A stretch of 64,000 bases of DNA, taken from NCBI GenBank assembly GCA_016288815.1, contig JAEELF010000017.1:1-64000 (forward strand), given 5' to 3'. Position numbers and translations under genes: made by a program. Below, piece after piece: positions 46,356 through 53,777 of this stretch. Position 1 is the stretch's first letter, and each line of letters begins with the position of its first letter. Source of the stretch: Ruminococcus sp. (GTDB lineage Bacteria > Bacillota > Clostridia > Oscillospirales > Ruminococcaceae). Below the pieces are notes generated by a model that worked only from the letters and a program-made list of their open reading frames with translations, made no database searches and was not told the origin of the DNA.

Positions 46356-46886
46356 TCATTCGGTGTCGTAGATACAGACGCAGTCGCGCCCGTCGAGCTC
46401 CTCGACGTATACCTTCACTATCTCGCTGTGAGCCGTGGGGAGGTTCTTCCCGACGTAATCCGGGCGTATCGGGAGCTCCCTGTGGCCTCTGTCGATGAGG
46501 ACTGCGAGCTGTATCGAGCGTGGACGTCCGCGCTTCATTAGAGCATCTATCGCGGCTCGGCAGCTCCTGCCGGTGAAGATGACGTCGTCCACGAGGATAA
46601 CGTCCTTGTCCCTTACGTCGAACGGGATATCGGTCTTTTCGGGGTTCCCGTCAGTTCTTGCGTCGTCTCTGTAGGGAGTGATGTCGAGCGAGCCGAACGG
46701 CACCTCCGTGCCCTCGAGCTCACCGAGCTTCCCGGCGATACGTCTGCCGAGCGGCACTCCGCGGGAGAGTATCCCGACCACGCACAGCCCCTCCACGCCC
46801 TTGTTCCGCTCGATGACCTCGTAGGATATCCTTGCGGCGGCGCGCTGTATCGCTTTGTCGTCCATGATCATACGTTTCGTATCCAT
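46356..46886 (-). CDS. pyrR: PyrR, pyr operon RNA-binding attenuator / uracil PRTase
   Basis: 176 residues from ATG 46886 after TGGAGGA; the upstream frame runs into the attenuator. PRPP motif [21 protein letters not shown] (about 95-115), [14 protein letters not shown] and the C-terminal [12 protein letters not shown]. It binds the pyr leader RNA when UMP is high and promotes termination; it may also have uracil phosphoribosyltransferase activity. Confidence 0.96.
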   Translation of the reverse strand: MDTKRMIMDDKAIQRAAARISYEVIERNKGVEGLCVVGILSRGVPLGRRIAGKLGELEGTEVPFGSLDITPYRDDARTDGNPEKTDIPFDVRDKDVILVDDVIFTGRSCRAAIDALMKRGRPRSIQLAVLIDRGHRELPIRPDYVGKNLPTAHSEIVKVYVEELDGRDCVCIYDTE

Positions 46887-46904
46887 GAGTATTCCTCCAA
46901 AAAG

Positions 46905-47049
46905 CCGGTGAAATAACAAAAAATGCTCCCCGCACACGGCAGGGAGCATACCTATAGTTATAACCATTTACAGCTATGACACAGCTATAGCAGAAACACT
47001 CGCCTTGCCGACCTCACGGGATCGGATTAAAGGACATTTCCAAAATACC
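46905..47049 (-). promoter_or_regulatory. PyrR-responsive attenuator leader
   Basis: Minus-strand leader with an anti-antiterminator-type binding hairpin AATCCGATCCCGTGAGGTCGG (47008-47028; compare the known UCC...GAGAGG PyrR site), a middle antiterminator segment with CTATAGCTGTGTCATAGCTG, and a terminator stem TGCTCCC/GGGAGCA (46924-46949) followed by TTTTTTG, all before the pyrR ribosome site. Confidence 0.9.
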
Positions 47050-47055
47050 TATAAC

Positions 47056-47084
47056 ATTATATCACATCGCTGAGCATTTGTCCA
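47056..47084 (-). promoter_or_regulatory. Promoter of the pyr operon
   Basis: Minus strand TGGACA (47079-47084), 17 bp, TATAAT (47056-47061), just upstream of the attenuator. Confidence 0.82.
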
Positions 47085-47113
47085 GTGATTTGCAAAACTT
47101 TTCAGAAAAGTGC

Positions 47114-48082
47114 TTATTTTTTCTTTGTCAGGCTCAGCACGATCCCCAGTATCCCGCTGAGTACCGCACCTATGACGAATATCAGCCAGCTCATTGCCCA
47201 GTTCGACGTGATGAAGCTGTATGCTAAGTAGACCGCCACCACTATGAGCCAGAATATCCCCATAACAGCGCCGGATACGTCCTTGCTGTCCGGGTCTGCG
47301 GAGCGGTTCTCATTGAGCAGAGCGCCAAAACCGTCACTGACGATCGACGACGACACTATCATGTAGACCCCCGCTGCGACAGTTCCCAGCAGCAAAGCCG
47401 GTGCGAGCGAATCCCCGAGCCAGCCCTCCGCGCTGAAAGCGTCTGTCAGTATCACGGGCACGATCGAGAGTATGCACAGCGCAACTCCGACCGCTATGCC
47501 GCGGATGTAGGCTGGCTTGAACTTCTCCTGACGCTCGCGCACCATGCCCGATACGCCGTACTCAGTGTCTATCCTGCCGTCGGTTATCTCCCTGAACGGC
47601 TTGACGAGGGAGGCGCTGTATATGAAAAGTGCTACTGCCGCGCTGATTATGACGAATATCATCGTGGCGCCGAATGCGTTAGCCAGCCTGCTGTCCAGCT
47701 CCTCGAGCAGTATCGACGGGACAGCACAGATTATGCACAGCGCCACGCCGAGTGCCGTGAGACCGGAGTGTCTTCTGTTCGCCTCAAGGAAGCTGTTCGC
47801 CTCCTCCATTGATACCCTGTGGAGCGGCTCGGACTGCGAGGCTGTGCCGTCCGGGACCACCGTCTCCGGAGCCTCGGCGGCTTCGAGCTCGTCCTTTAAT
47901 AAGTAGTCCGTGCTCACGCCGAATATCTCCGACAGCTGCAAAACCCGTGCGAGGTCAGGCGTGGACTGCGCGCCCTCCCACTTCGAGACTGCCTGACGGC
48001 TCACGTTCATTTTCTCCGCGAGCTCCTCCTGAGAGAGCCCCGCTTTTTTTCTCAGATCAATGATCTTGTCTGCAAGTATCAT
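47114..48082 (-). CDS. XRE-family regulator with polytopic membrane domain
   Basis: 322 residues from ATG 48082 after AGGAGGT. N-terminal helix-turn-helix (about 5-60: LRKKAGLSQEELAEKMNVSRQAVSKWEGAQSTPDL), linker, then six or so membrane helices between about 115 and 322. Such fusions tether a repressor to the membrane, so membrane state or a ligand may control DNA binding. It probably binds its own promoter region. A weak ACTTTTC/GAAAAGT hairpin (47097-47111) lies after the stop. Confidence 0.88.
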   Translation of the reverse strand: MILADKIIDLRKKAGLSQEELAEKMNVSRQAVSKWEGAQSTPDLARVLQLSEIFGVSTDYLLKDELEAAEAPETVVPDGTASQSEPLHRVSMEEANSFLEANRRHSGLTALGVALCIICAVPSILLEELDSRLANAFGATMIFVIISAAVALFIYSASLVKPFREITDGRIDTEYGVSGMVRERQEKFKPAYIRGIAVGVALCILSIVPVILTDAFSAEGWLGDSLAPALLLGTVAAGVYMIVSSSIVSDGFGALLNENRSADPDSKDVSGAVMGIFWLIVVAVYLAYSFITSNWAMSWLIFVIGAVLSGILGIVLSLTKKK

Positions 48083-48116
48083 AACTGTACCTCCTGTTGT
48101 GTTTTTCACTGTGTAC

Positions 48117-48145
48117 AGTATACCATTTCCCGCGATTGCAGGCAA
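48117..48145 (-). promoter_or_regulatory. Probable promoter and operator of the XRE regulator
   Basis: Minus strand TTGCCT (48140-48145), 17 bp, TATACT (48117-48122). The -10 lies in a GTATACTGTACAC imperfect palindrome, a plausible self-operator. Confidence 0.5.
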
Positions 48146-48221
48146 TAAAGTCAGCCTTGCAATTTGTCAACCAGCGGTTGCATCGACTGTATTTCGCGGA
48201 AAATCTCATTTGCGTCAGGGG

Positions 48222-48443
48222 TCAGTCGTCCTTCTTTTTCTTATTCTTCACCTTATGCTTCACAAGCACAACAGCCGTCAGCGCGGCAGCCTTGACTGCA
48301 CTTTTCGCGATAGCTTTTTTGTCGTGCTTTGTGCGGACGCCCTTCGGCGCGGGCACAGCCTTGCTGACCTGTCCCGCTCCGGCAGTCTTCATCGAGCCGA
48401 ATCCGAAGGAGAACTTGTCCCCGATATTTTTCTGGAACTCCAT
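48222..48443 (-). CDS. Small lysine-rich hypothetical protein
   Basis: 73 residues. N-terminal glycine-rich part (GDKFSFGFGSM), then a strongly basic half with an Ala-rich helix (AIAKSAVKAAALTAVVLV) and a KVKNKKKKDD tail. The single short hydrophobic stretch could be a membrane-surface or nucleic-acid-binding helix. The ATG shares a base with the trmB stop (TAATG), so translation is coupled to trmB. I do not recognise a family. Codon use fits the neighbours, which supports a real gene. Confidence 0.6.
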   Translation of the reverse strand: MEFQKNIGDKFSFGFGSMKTAGAGQVSKAVPAPKGVRTKHDKKAIAKSAVKAAALTAVVLVKHKVKNKKKKDD

Positions 48444-49108
48444 TACTCTACCTCCCTGATCGGCTCCGCAATGAGGAACTTTATCTTCTTGCCCTCGTCC
48501 GAGAACATCTTTTCATGCTCGGTCACGAAATTTTCGATGCCGGTCTCGCTGTGAAGATCATGCGTGCTGAACTTTATCCTGAACCCAGCCTCCTCGAAGT
48601 ACGCGAACGACTCCTCGAAAAGCTCGTCATCGTCCGTCTTGAACCACAGCTCCCCTCGCAGGAACTCTTTGTAGTTCACGAGCTGACGGGTGTGGACGAG
48701 GCGGCGCTTCTTGTGCTTGGGCTTCGGCCACGGGTTGCAGAAATTGACGTAGATACGGTCTGCGCGGTCGTTCTCGTCCCATGCGAGCTCGAGCCGCTCG
48801 ATGTTCTGTATCGCCACGCGGACGTTGTCCGGCTGGAGACCGGCTTCCTCGTATGCCGCCTCGAGCTTGCGCTTCGCGAGGACGAGCATCTCGTTCTTGA
48901 TGTCCATAGCGATGAAGTTTATCTCCGGGTGCGCGGGAGCAGCCTGCGATATGAAGCCGCCCTTGCCGCAGCCGAGCTCAACGTACAGCGGACGCTCCGG
49001 GTGCGCGAAAAGCCCGGTCCAGTTCCCCTTCTGAGCCTGCGGGTCGTGTATGTAGAACGGGCAGGCCTCAAGCTCGGGCTTTGCCCATGGTTTATGTCGG
49101 ATCCTCAT
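48443..49108 (-). CDS. trmB: tRNA (guanine-N7-)-methyltransferase
   Basis: 221 residues. Makes m7G46 in tRNA variable loops. SAM motif VELGCGKGGFISQAA (about 43-57), NFIAMDIKNEMLVLAKRKL, RIYVNFCNPWPKPKHKKRRLV (family signature with catalytic Asn/Pro region, about 118-138) and TDDDELFEESFAYF. GGAGGT precedes the ATG, and it has its own promoter. Confidence 0.96.
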   Translation of the reverse strand: MRIRHKPWAKPELEACPFYIHDPQAQKGNWTGLFAHPERPLYVELGCGKGGFISQAAPAHPEINFIAMDIKNEMLVLAKRKLEAAYEEAGLQPDNVRVAIQNIERLELAWDENDRADRIYVNFCNPWPKPKHKKRRLVHTRQLVNYKEFLRGELWFKTDDDELFEESFAYFEEAGFRIKFSTHDLHSETGIENFVTEHEKMFSDEGKKIKFLIAEPIREVE

Positions 49109-49135
49109 GTTTTACCTCCGGTAGTTTATGCTACA

Positions 49136-49164
49136 AGTATAACACATCTCCCCGGAAAAATCAA
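49136..49164 (-). promoter_or_regulatory. Promoter of trmB
   Basis: Minus strand TTGATT (49159-49164), 17 bp, TATACT (49136-49141). The -35 overlaps the last codons of the transpeptidase gene. Confidence 0.7.
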
Positions 49165-50753
49165 CCGGCTGACGAAATTTTCCCCGCTATCTCCCGGAAG
49201 ACCGGCGCTGCGGAGTCGTTGCCGTAGCCGCCGTCCTCGATGAGCACGGTCACTGCATAGCGCGGCTCGTCCGCGGGGAAAAATCCCGTTATCCAAGCAT
49301 GACACAGCTCCTCGCCGTCCTCGCCGAAGCGTCCGGTCTGCGCGGTCGAGGTCTTCGCACCGACTTCCACATTTTTCGGCGCGGCGTTCGAGCGGGGGTT
49401 GTCCGCGACCGCCGAGACCATCATTCCGCGCAGCTGCGAAGCGGTCTCCCCGGACATTACCTCCGAGAACTGCGCGGGCTTCTCGTTGGGGACGCACTCC
49501 CCATCCGGACTGATTCCCCGTATCAGGCGAATCACAGGCATTTTACCGCCGTTTGCTATCGCGCAGGTCAGTTGGTTTATCTGGAGCGGCGTCGCGGAGA
49601 GCTTTCCCTGACCGAACGAGAAATTTGCCAGCTCCGCCGGTACGAGCAGCTCGTTCACCGTCGGCAGCACGCCCGCAGAACCTGCGATCCCCGCGCAGAG
49701 GTACATCTCCCGCCCGAAGCCGAGCGAGTAGGCACATTCCCGGAATTTCGCGATATCAAGGCATTTGCTGAGCTCGATGAAGTAGGTGTTGCAGGAGTTC
49801 GTCATCGCCTGCTGCATGGTCTGGACGCCGTGACCGTCGAGCTTGTGGCAGTTGAAGACCTGCTCCCCCACCGAGGTACTGCCGTCGCACCGGCTCACGA
49901 ACCCGCCGCAGCCCTGGTCTATCGCGGCGCAGGCGGTCACGAGCTTGAATATCGACCCGACGCTGTAGGAGTACAGCGCCCTGTTTATCAGCGGGCAGCG
50001 TTCGTCGGTCAGGGCGGCGGAAATGTCCGCGGGGTCGTAGCCGGGGAAGCTCGCGAGCGCCAGTATATCACCGTTTTTCACGTCCGTCACAACTATCGCC
50101 CCGCGGTCGATGTCCCGCCCGGCGCTCTCGCAGATACGCTGTATCTCCTCGTCGATAGTCAGCACCACCCCTCCACTTGCAGCTCCGCTGCGCACAACGC
50201 TCTTCCCGCCGCCGATGAGCACCCGCCCGAAGCCGTCCGCGGTGTAGGTCACGCTGCTCGCGCCGGAAGGAGTCCGGAGAATGCGGTCGTAAGCGTACTC
50301 GATGCCCGAAACGCCCACGCCCTGCGAAATATAGCCGATTATGTGCTGCGCGCACATATCCCCCGAATAGCGCACAGGCAGCTCGAAAACGGTCAGCCCG
50401 TCCAACTCGGGAGTGTCCGCGCGGCAGTCGAAAACGAACGGCTCTCCACGGTCGAAATCCTTGTAAAATCTGGCTTTGTCCTCGGCATAACGGGCAGTCT
50501 CCTCCCTGTCGAGCGCAGAGGGCACTGCCACCGCCGTGAAGCGCGTCCCGGCGTTGGTGAGCGGACGCATCTCCTGGTCGTAAATCGTCCCCTCGCTCTC
50601 CCCCGCATTGACCGTCACCACCGCCCCCGCCGTGGCTGCCTCGACGTACCTCTGCTCCCGCGCGAGACGGTAATAATTCAGCGATATGCCGACGAATGCC
50701 ACGAAAAACAGCGTCGTGAGGACTATCACCCCATGCTCTCCGCGTCTGCGCAT
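49161..50753 (-). CDS. Penicillin-binding protein, transpeptidase only (SpoVD/PBP2-like), variant KTG box
   Basis: 530 residues, shorter than most class B PBPs. One N-terminal TM (about 8-27), a pedestal/dimerisation domain (about 45-165) and a transpeptidase domain (about 195-525). Active-site Ser267 is in SVGSIFK (SxxK), Ser320-Cys-Asn322 is the SxN box, and the third box is K467-T-S-T rather than KTG (GAKTSTAQTG). It lacks PASTA domains. It likely cross-links peptidoglycan outside the membrane, possibly for septation or sporulation. The ribosome site (TGAGGTGA) lies inside the hairpin of the preceding terminator. Confidence 0.87.
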   Translation of the reverse strand: MRRRGEHGVIVLTTLFFVAFVGISLNYYRLAREQRYVEAATAGAVVTVNAGESEGTIYDQEMRPLTNAGTRFTAVAVPSALDREETARYAEDKARFYKDFDRGEPFVFDCRADTPELDGLTVFELPVRYSGDMCAQHIIGYISQGVGVSGIEYAYDRILRTPSGASSVTYTADGFGRVLIGGGKSVVRSGAASGGVVLTIDEEIQRICESAGRDIDRGAIVVTDVKNGDILALASFPGYDPADISAALTDERCPLINRALYSYSVGSIFKLVTACAAIDQGCGGFVSRCDGSTSVGEQVFNCHKLDGHGVQTMQQAMTNSCNTYFIELSKCLDIAKFRECAYSLGFGREMYLCAGIAGSAGVLPTVNELLVPAELANFSFGQGKLSATPLQINQLTCAIANGGKMPVIRLIRGISPDGECVPNEKPAQFSEVMSGETASQLRGMMVSAVADNPRSNAAPKNVEVGAKTSTAQTGRFGEDGEELCHAWITGFFPADEPRYAVTVLIEDGGYGNDSAAPVFREIAGKISSAG

Positions 50754-50790
50754 AAAAAATCACCTCAGCCGTATTATGTCCGGCTGAGGT
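50752..50790 (-). terminator. Terminator after dtd that also covers the PBP ribosome site
   Basis: Minus strand stem ACCTCAGCCG / CGGCTGAGGT (50781-50790 with 50762-50771), 9-base loop, then GATTTTTT and immediately the PBP ATG. The 3' arm holds GAGGTG, the only ribosome site for the PBP gene, so the same hairpin may stop transcription and, in read-through RNA, hide the start. Confidence 0.8.
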
Positions 50791-50799
50791 GCGATTATC

Positions 50800-51243
50800 C
50801 TATTTGTCGGTGTCAAAAACGAGGGTAAACGGTCCGTCGTTCAGAAGGCTGACCTTCATGTCCGCGCCGAATTCTCCCGTTTCGACGTGCTGACCCTTGC
50901 TGCGGCAATAGTCCGTGAAATAGCGGAAAAGCCTGTCCGCCTCATCGTGCTTGGCAGCCTGAGTGAAGTTCGGGCGATGACCCTTGCGGCAGTCGGCATA
51001 GAGCGTGAACTGAGGCACAACGAGCAGCGCCCCGCCGACGTCCGCAAGTGAGAGATTGATCTTGCCGTTCTCGTCGGAGAATATCCGCAGACCTGTTATC
51101 TTGTCCGCGAGGACGCGGCAGTTTTCCTCTGTATCGCCCTGTCCTACGCCGAAAAGCAGCAGATACCCCGTATCTATCCTGCCGACGTTCCTCCCCTCCA
51201 CAACGACCTCCGCAGAGCTCACTCGCTGCAAAACTATCCTCAT
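50800..51243 (-). CDS. dtd: D-aminoacyl-tRNA deacylase
   Basis: 147 residues, full length. Removes D-amino acids (and Gly from tRNA-Ala) from mischarged tRNAs. N-terminal [17 protein letters not shown] is typical. The two family motifs are present but altered: [10 protein letters not shown] for the usual SQFTL (Ser to Pro) and NDGPFT for NxGPVT; the cis Gly-Pro itself is kept. It lies six bases after the GH42 gene. Confidence 0.95.
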   Translation of the reverse strand: MRIVLQRVSSAEVVVEGRNVGRIDTGYLLLFGVGQGDTEENCRVLADKITGLRIFSDENGKINLSLADVGGALLVVPQFTLYADCRKGHRPNFTQAAKHDEADRLFRYFTDYCRSKGQHVETGEFGADMKVSLLNDGPFTLVFDTDK

Positions 51244-51249
51244 GCGGGC

Positions 51250-53220
51250 CTACTTTCTCACGATGTCAAAGCCGAAGGGCTTGAGCTCTATCTTGTCCTT
51301 GCCGATGGAGTCCATAATGCTGTACATAGCCTTCGGGAGACCTATCGACGCATTCTCGGCGGAGTTGTTGAAGAAGATGATGTAATCGTCCAGACCGTTC
51401 GTGCGGGTGACTACCTCGACGCCGCGCGGAAGTCCCTTCAGGCGCGGAATGCCGGTCTGCTTCATGATGTTCCCCGCGAAGCTCTCGTAGAAGTCCATTT
51501 TGCACACCGTCCCGACGTAGTACGCAACGCCCGAGCAGTAGCGGTTCATGGTGACTGCCGGGCAGCAGCGGTAGAAGTTGTCGTTGTACTCAGCGTAAGC
51601 CTTTGCGGTGGTGAGGCTGAGCACGTCGCACCACTGGCGGCAGGTGAACTTGTTCCCCGCGAAGTCCACGATAGTCTGTTCTTCCCAGCCTATCGGGTCG
51701 TATTCGGTTATCTCCGCGCCGATGAGCTCCTTGTAGACAGTCGGGAGCTGATCCATAATGCAGTTGTTGTTCTGGTCCTTGACGCCGCTGCGGTTCGTGA
51801 GAACGAGCGTACCTCCGTTGATGACGAAGCGGTAGATGTTCTCCGTTGCGGACTTCTTATTGACGTACATCGCCGGCGCGATGACGACCTTGTACTTGGA
51901 GAGGTCGGCGTCGGGCGAAACAACGTCTATGTTCGCACCGTAGCGCGAGAATGCCGCGTGGAAGTACTTGAGCTGCTCGAGGTAGTAGAAGCCCTCGGTC
52001 TGAGGCTGTATCCTGAAAGCAGCGTCGTTCTCGGGCGAATAGAGTATCGCGATCTCGGAGACTATGCGGGTGTTGTCGAGGACGCCCAGCTTTGAAGCCG
52101 TTTTGCAGAGCTCGGAGAACTCGAAGAAGCGGCGTCCTGGTACGTTGCTGTGGTCGATGAGACCGTGCCAGTGCATCTCAGCGCCGTGGGTAGCAGTCCT
52201 CCAGCGGAAGTGAACGACCGTCTCCGCGCCTCTTGCGAGAGCCTGCATGGAATAGCCGAGTATCATGCCGGGTCTCGGTGTGGGAGACATCGGCGCCCAG
52301 CTGCCAGTCGGACCGCTGAGCTGCTCCATTACCCAGAACTTATCCTGCCTTATGCCGCGCATGAGGTCGAGGTGGAAGGCGTGCGAGTAGAACTCGTCGG
52401 GGTCTGAAGGTATGCGTATCGGCGGGTAGTTGTCGTAGGAGACGAAGTCCATGTCCTCGAACAGCTTGTAGAAGTCGGGAGTGTTCTCGCAGAACCATGT
52501 ATTCGTGGTTATCTTAGCCTTGGGAGACTCGCGCCTGATGACCATTGCGAGCTCCTTTGCGTAGCGGACGGTATTCTCCGACGTGAAGCGGTAGAACTCC
52601 AGACAGAGGGCAGGATTCTGCCACGCCTTGGGGTAAGCGGTCGGGGGCTGTACCTGTGTGATGTCGCTGTAAACGCCGCTCCAGACGCTCGTGCCGAACG
52701 CCGCGTTGATGTTCTCGAGGGTATCGTGCTTGTCGAGCAGCCAATGACGGAAGCTGTCCTTGCAGACGTCACAGCAGCACGGGTAAGCCTCAAGCTCGTT
52801 GTCTATCTGCCACGCGATTATCGACTGCTCATTGCCGTATCTGCGCACGAGCTGCTCGGTTATGCGCTTTGCGTAGAACATGAACATCGGCGCATTGATA
52901 CACCTGTGTGCGCGGATACCGGTCTGGATGCGCTTTCCGTCGGGACCCACCTGAACGATATCCGGGAACATCTGGTACATCCACTGCGGCGGGCAGTTCG
53001 TCGGCACTCCGAGAACTATTTCCAGTCCGTAGCGCGAGAGCGTGCGCAGCACCTCGTCCAGCCATGTGAAGTCGAACTCGCCGTCCTTTGGCTCGATGAG
53101 CGACCATGCGAATTCTGCCACTCTCACGACCTTTACGCCGGTCTTTGACATCAGCTCCGCGTCCTTAGCCCATAAGGACTTATCCCATTGCTCGGGATAG
53201 TAATCAACACCTATTTTCAT
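51250..53220 (-). CDS. Beta-galactosidase, glycoside hydrolase family 42
   Basis: 656 residues from ATG 53220 (MKIGVDYYPEQW) after AGGAGGAG. No signal peptide, so intracellular. Catalytic TIM barrel (1-about 380) with acid/base Glu142 in WQIDNELEAYPCCC and nucleophile Glu299 in FWVMEQLSGPTG; trimerisation domain with Rossmann-like fold (about 395-590) and a small C-terminal beta domain. The cysteines after Glu142 (CCC, C153) suit the GH42 zinc cluster. It hydrolyses beta-galactosides from plant galactans or similar. The start overlaps the phosphatase stop by four bases. Confidence 0.95.
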   Translation of the reverse strand: MKIGVDYYPEQWDKSLWAKDAELMSKTGVKVVRVAEFAWSLIEPKDGEFDFTWLDEVLRTLSRYGLEIVLGVPTNCPPQWMYQMFPDIVQVGPDGKRIQTGIRAHRCINAPMFMFYAKRITEQLVRRYGNEQSIIAWQIDNELEAYPCCCDVCKDSFRHWLLDKHDTLENINAAFGTSVWSGVYSDITQVQPPTAYPKAWQNPALCLEFYRFTSENTVRYAKELAMVIRRESPKAKITTNTWFCENTPDFYKLFEDMDFVSYDNYPPIRIPSDPDEFYSHAFHLDLMRGIRQDKFWVMEQLSGPTGSWAPMSPTPRPGMILGYSMQALARGAETVVHFRWRTATHGAEMHWHGLIDHSNVPGRRFFEFSELCKTASKLGVLDNTRIVSEIAILYSPENDAAFRIQPQTEGFYYLEQLKYFHAAFSRYGANIDVVSPDADLSKYKVVIAPAMYVNKKSATENIYRFVINGGTLVLTNRSGVKDQNNNCIMDQLPTVYKELIGAEITEYDPIGWEEQTIVDFAGNKFTCRQWCDVLSLTTAKAYAEYNDNFYRCCPAVTMNRYCSGVAYYVGTVCKMDFYESFAGNIMKQTGIPRLKGLPRGVEVVTRTNGLDDYIIFFNNSAENASIGLPKAMYSIMDSIGKDKIELKPFGFDIVRK

Positions 53221-53777
53221 AAACTCCTCCTGTTGTCTGTATCGTACTCGATTATCTGACAGTTGCCCATGAAGAAGCCGGCGAAACGCTCGGTCGTCAT
53301 GTCGCGGAAGTAGGTGTCGATGACCCTGCACACTCCCCCGTGGCTGACTATCAGTATATTTTTGCCGTTATATGCTGCGATGATGTCGTCGAGCGCTGCG
53401 TAGACCCTGTGTGCGAGCTCAAGCAGCGACTCTCCTGTCTTTCCCATTTTGACGCCGAAATCGACCTTATTCTCCGCGAAGCCCTCCGTGAACCGGGACT
53501 TCATCTCGTACTCGCCGTAGTCCCACTCTCGCAGCCGCTCGTCGGTAACTATCTCCAGTCCGCACCTCTCCGCAGCGAAGCGTGCAGTAGTCTGTGCGCG
53601 GTGCATGGGCGAGGCGATTATGAGGTCAACGTCGCCGAGCTCCGCGACCTTTTCAGCCAGCTCAGCCGCCTGCGCGAGACCGGTCTCGTTCAGCGGGACG
53701 TCAGTCGTCCCGAGGATAATATCGTTCTTGTTGCAGTCGGTCTGACCGTGCCTTGTCGAATAAATCTTCACATTCAC
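53217..53777 (-). CDS. Histidine phosphatase (phosphoglycerate mutase-like)
   Basis: 186 residues. Phospho-histidine motif STRHGQTDCN (about 7-16), SPMHRAQTT (about 56-64), Glu in REWDYGEYE and the second His in ILIVSHGGVCR (about 144-154). A broad-specificity small phosphatase or mutase; substrate not deducible. Both ends overlap neighbours by four bases (recN upstream, GH42 downstream). Confidence 0.92.
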   Translation of the reverse strand: MNVKIYSTRHGQTDCNKNDIILGTTDVPLNETGLAQAAELAEKVAELGDVDLIIASPMHRAQTTARFAAERCGLEIVTDERLREWDYGEYEMKSRFTEGFAENKVDFGVKMGKTGESLLELAHRVYAALDDIIAAYNGKNILIVSHGGVCRVIDTYFRDMTTERFAGFFMGNCQIIEYDTDNRRSL

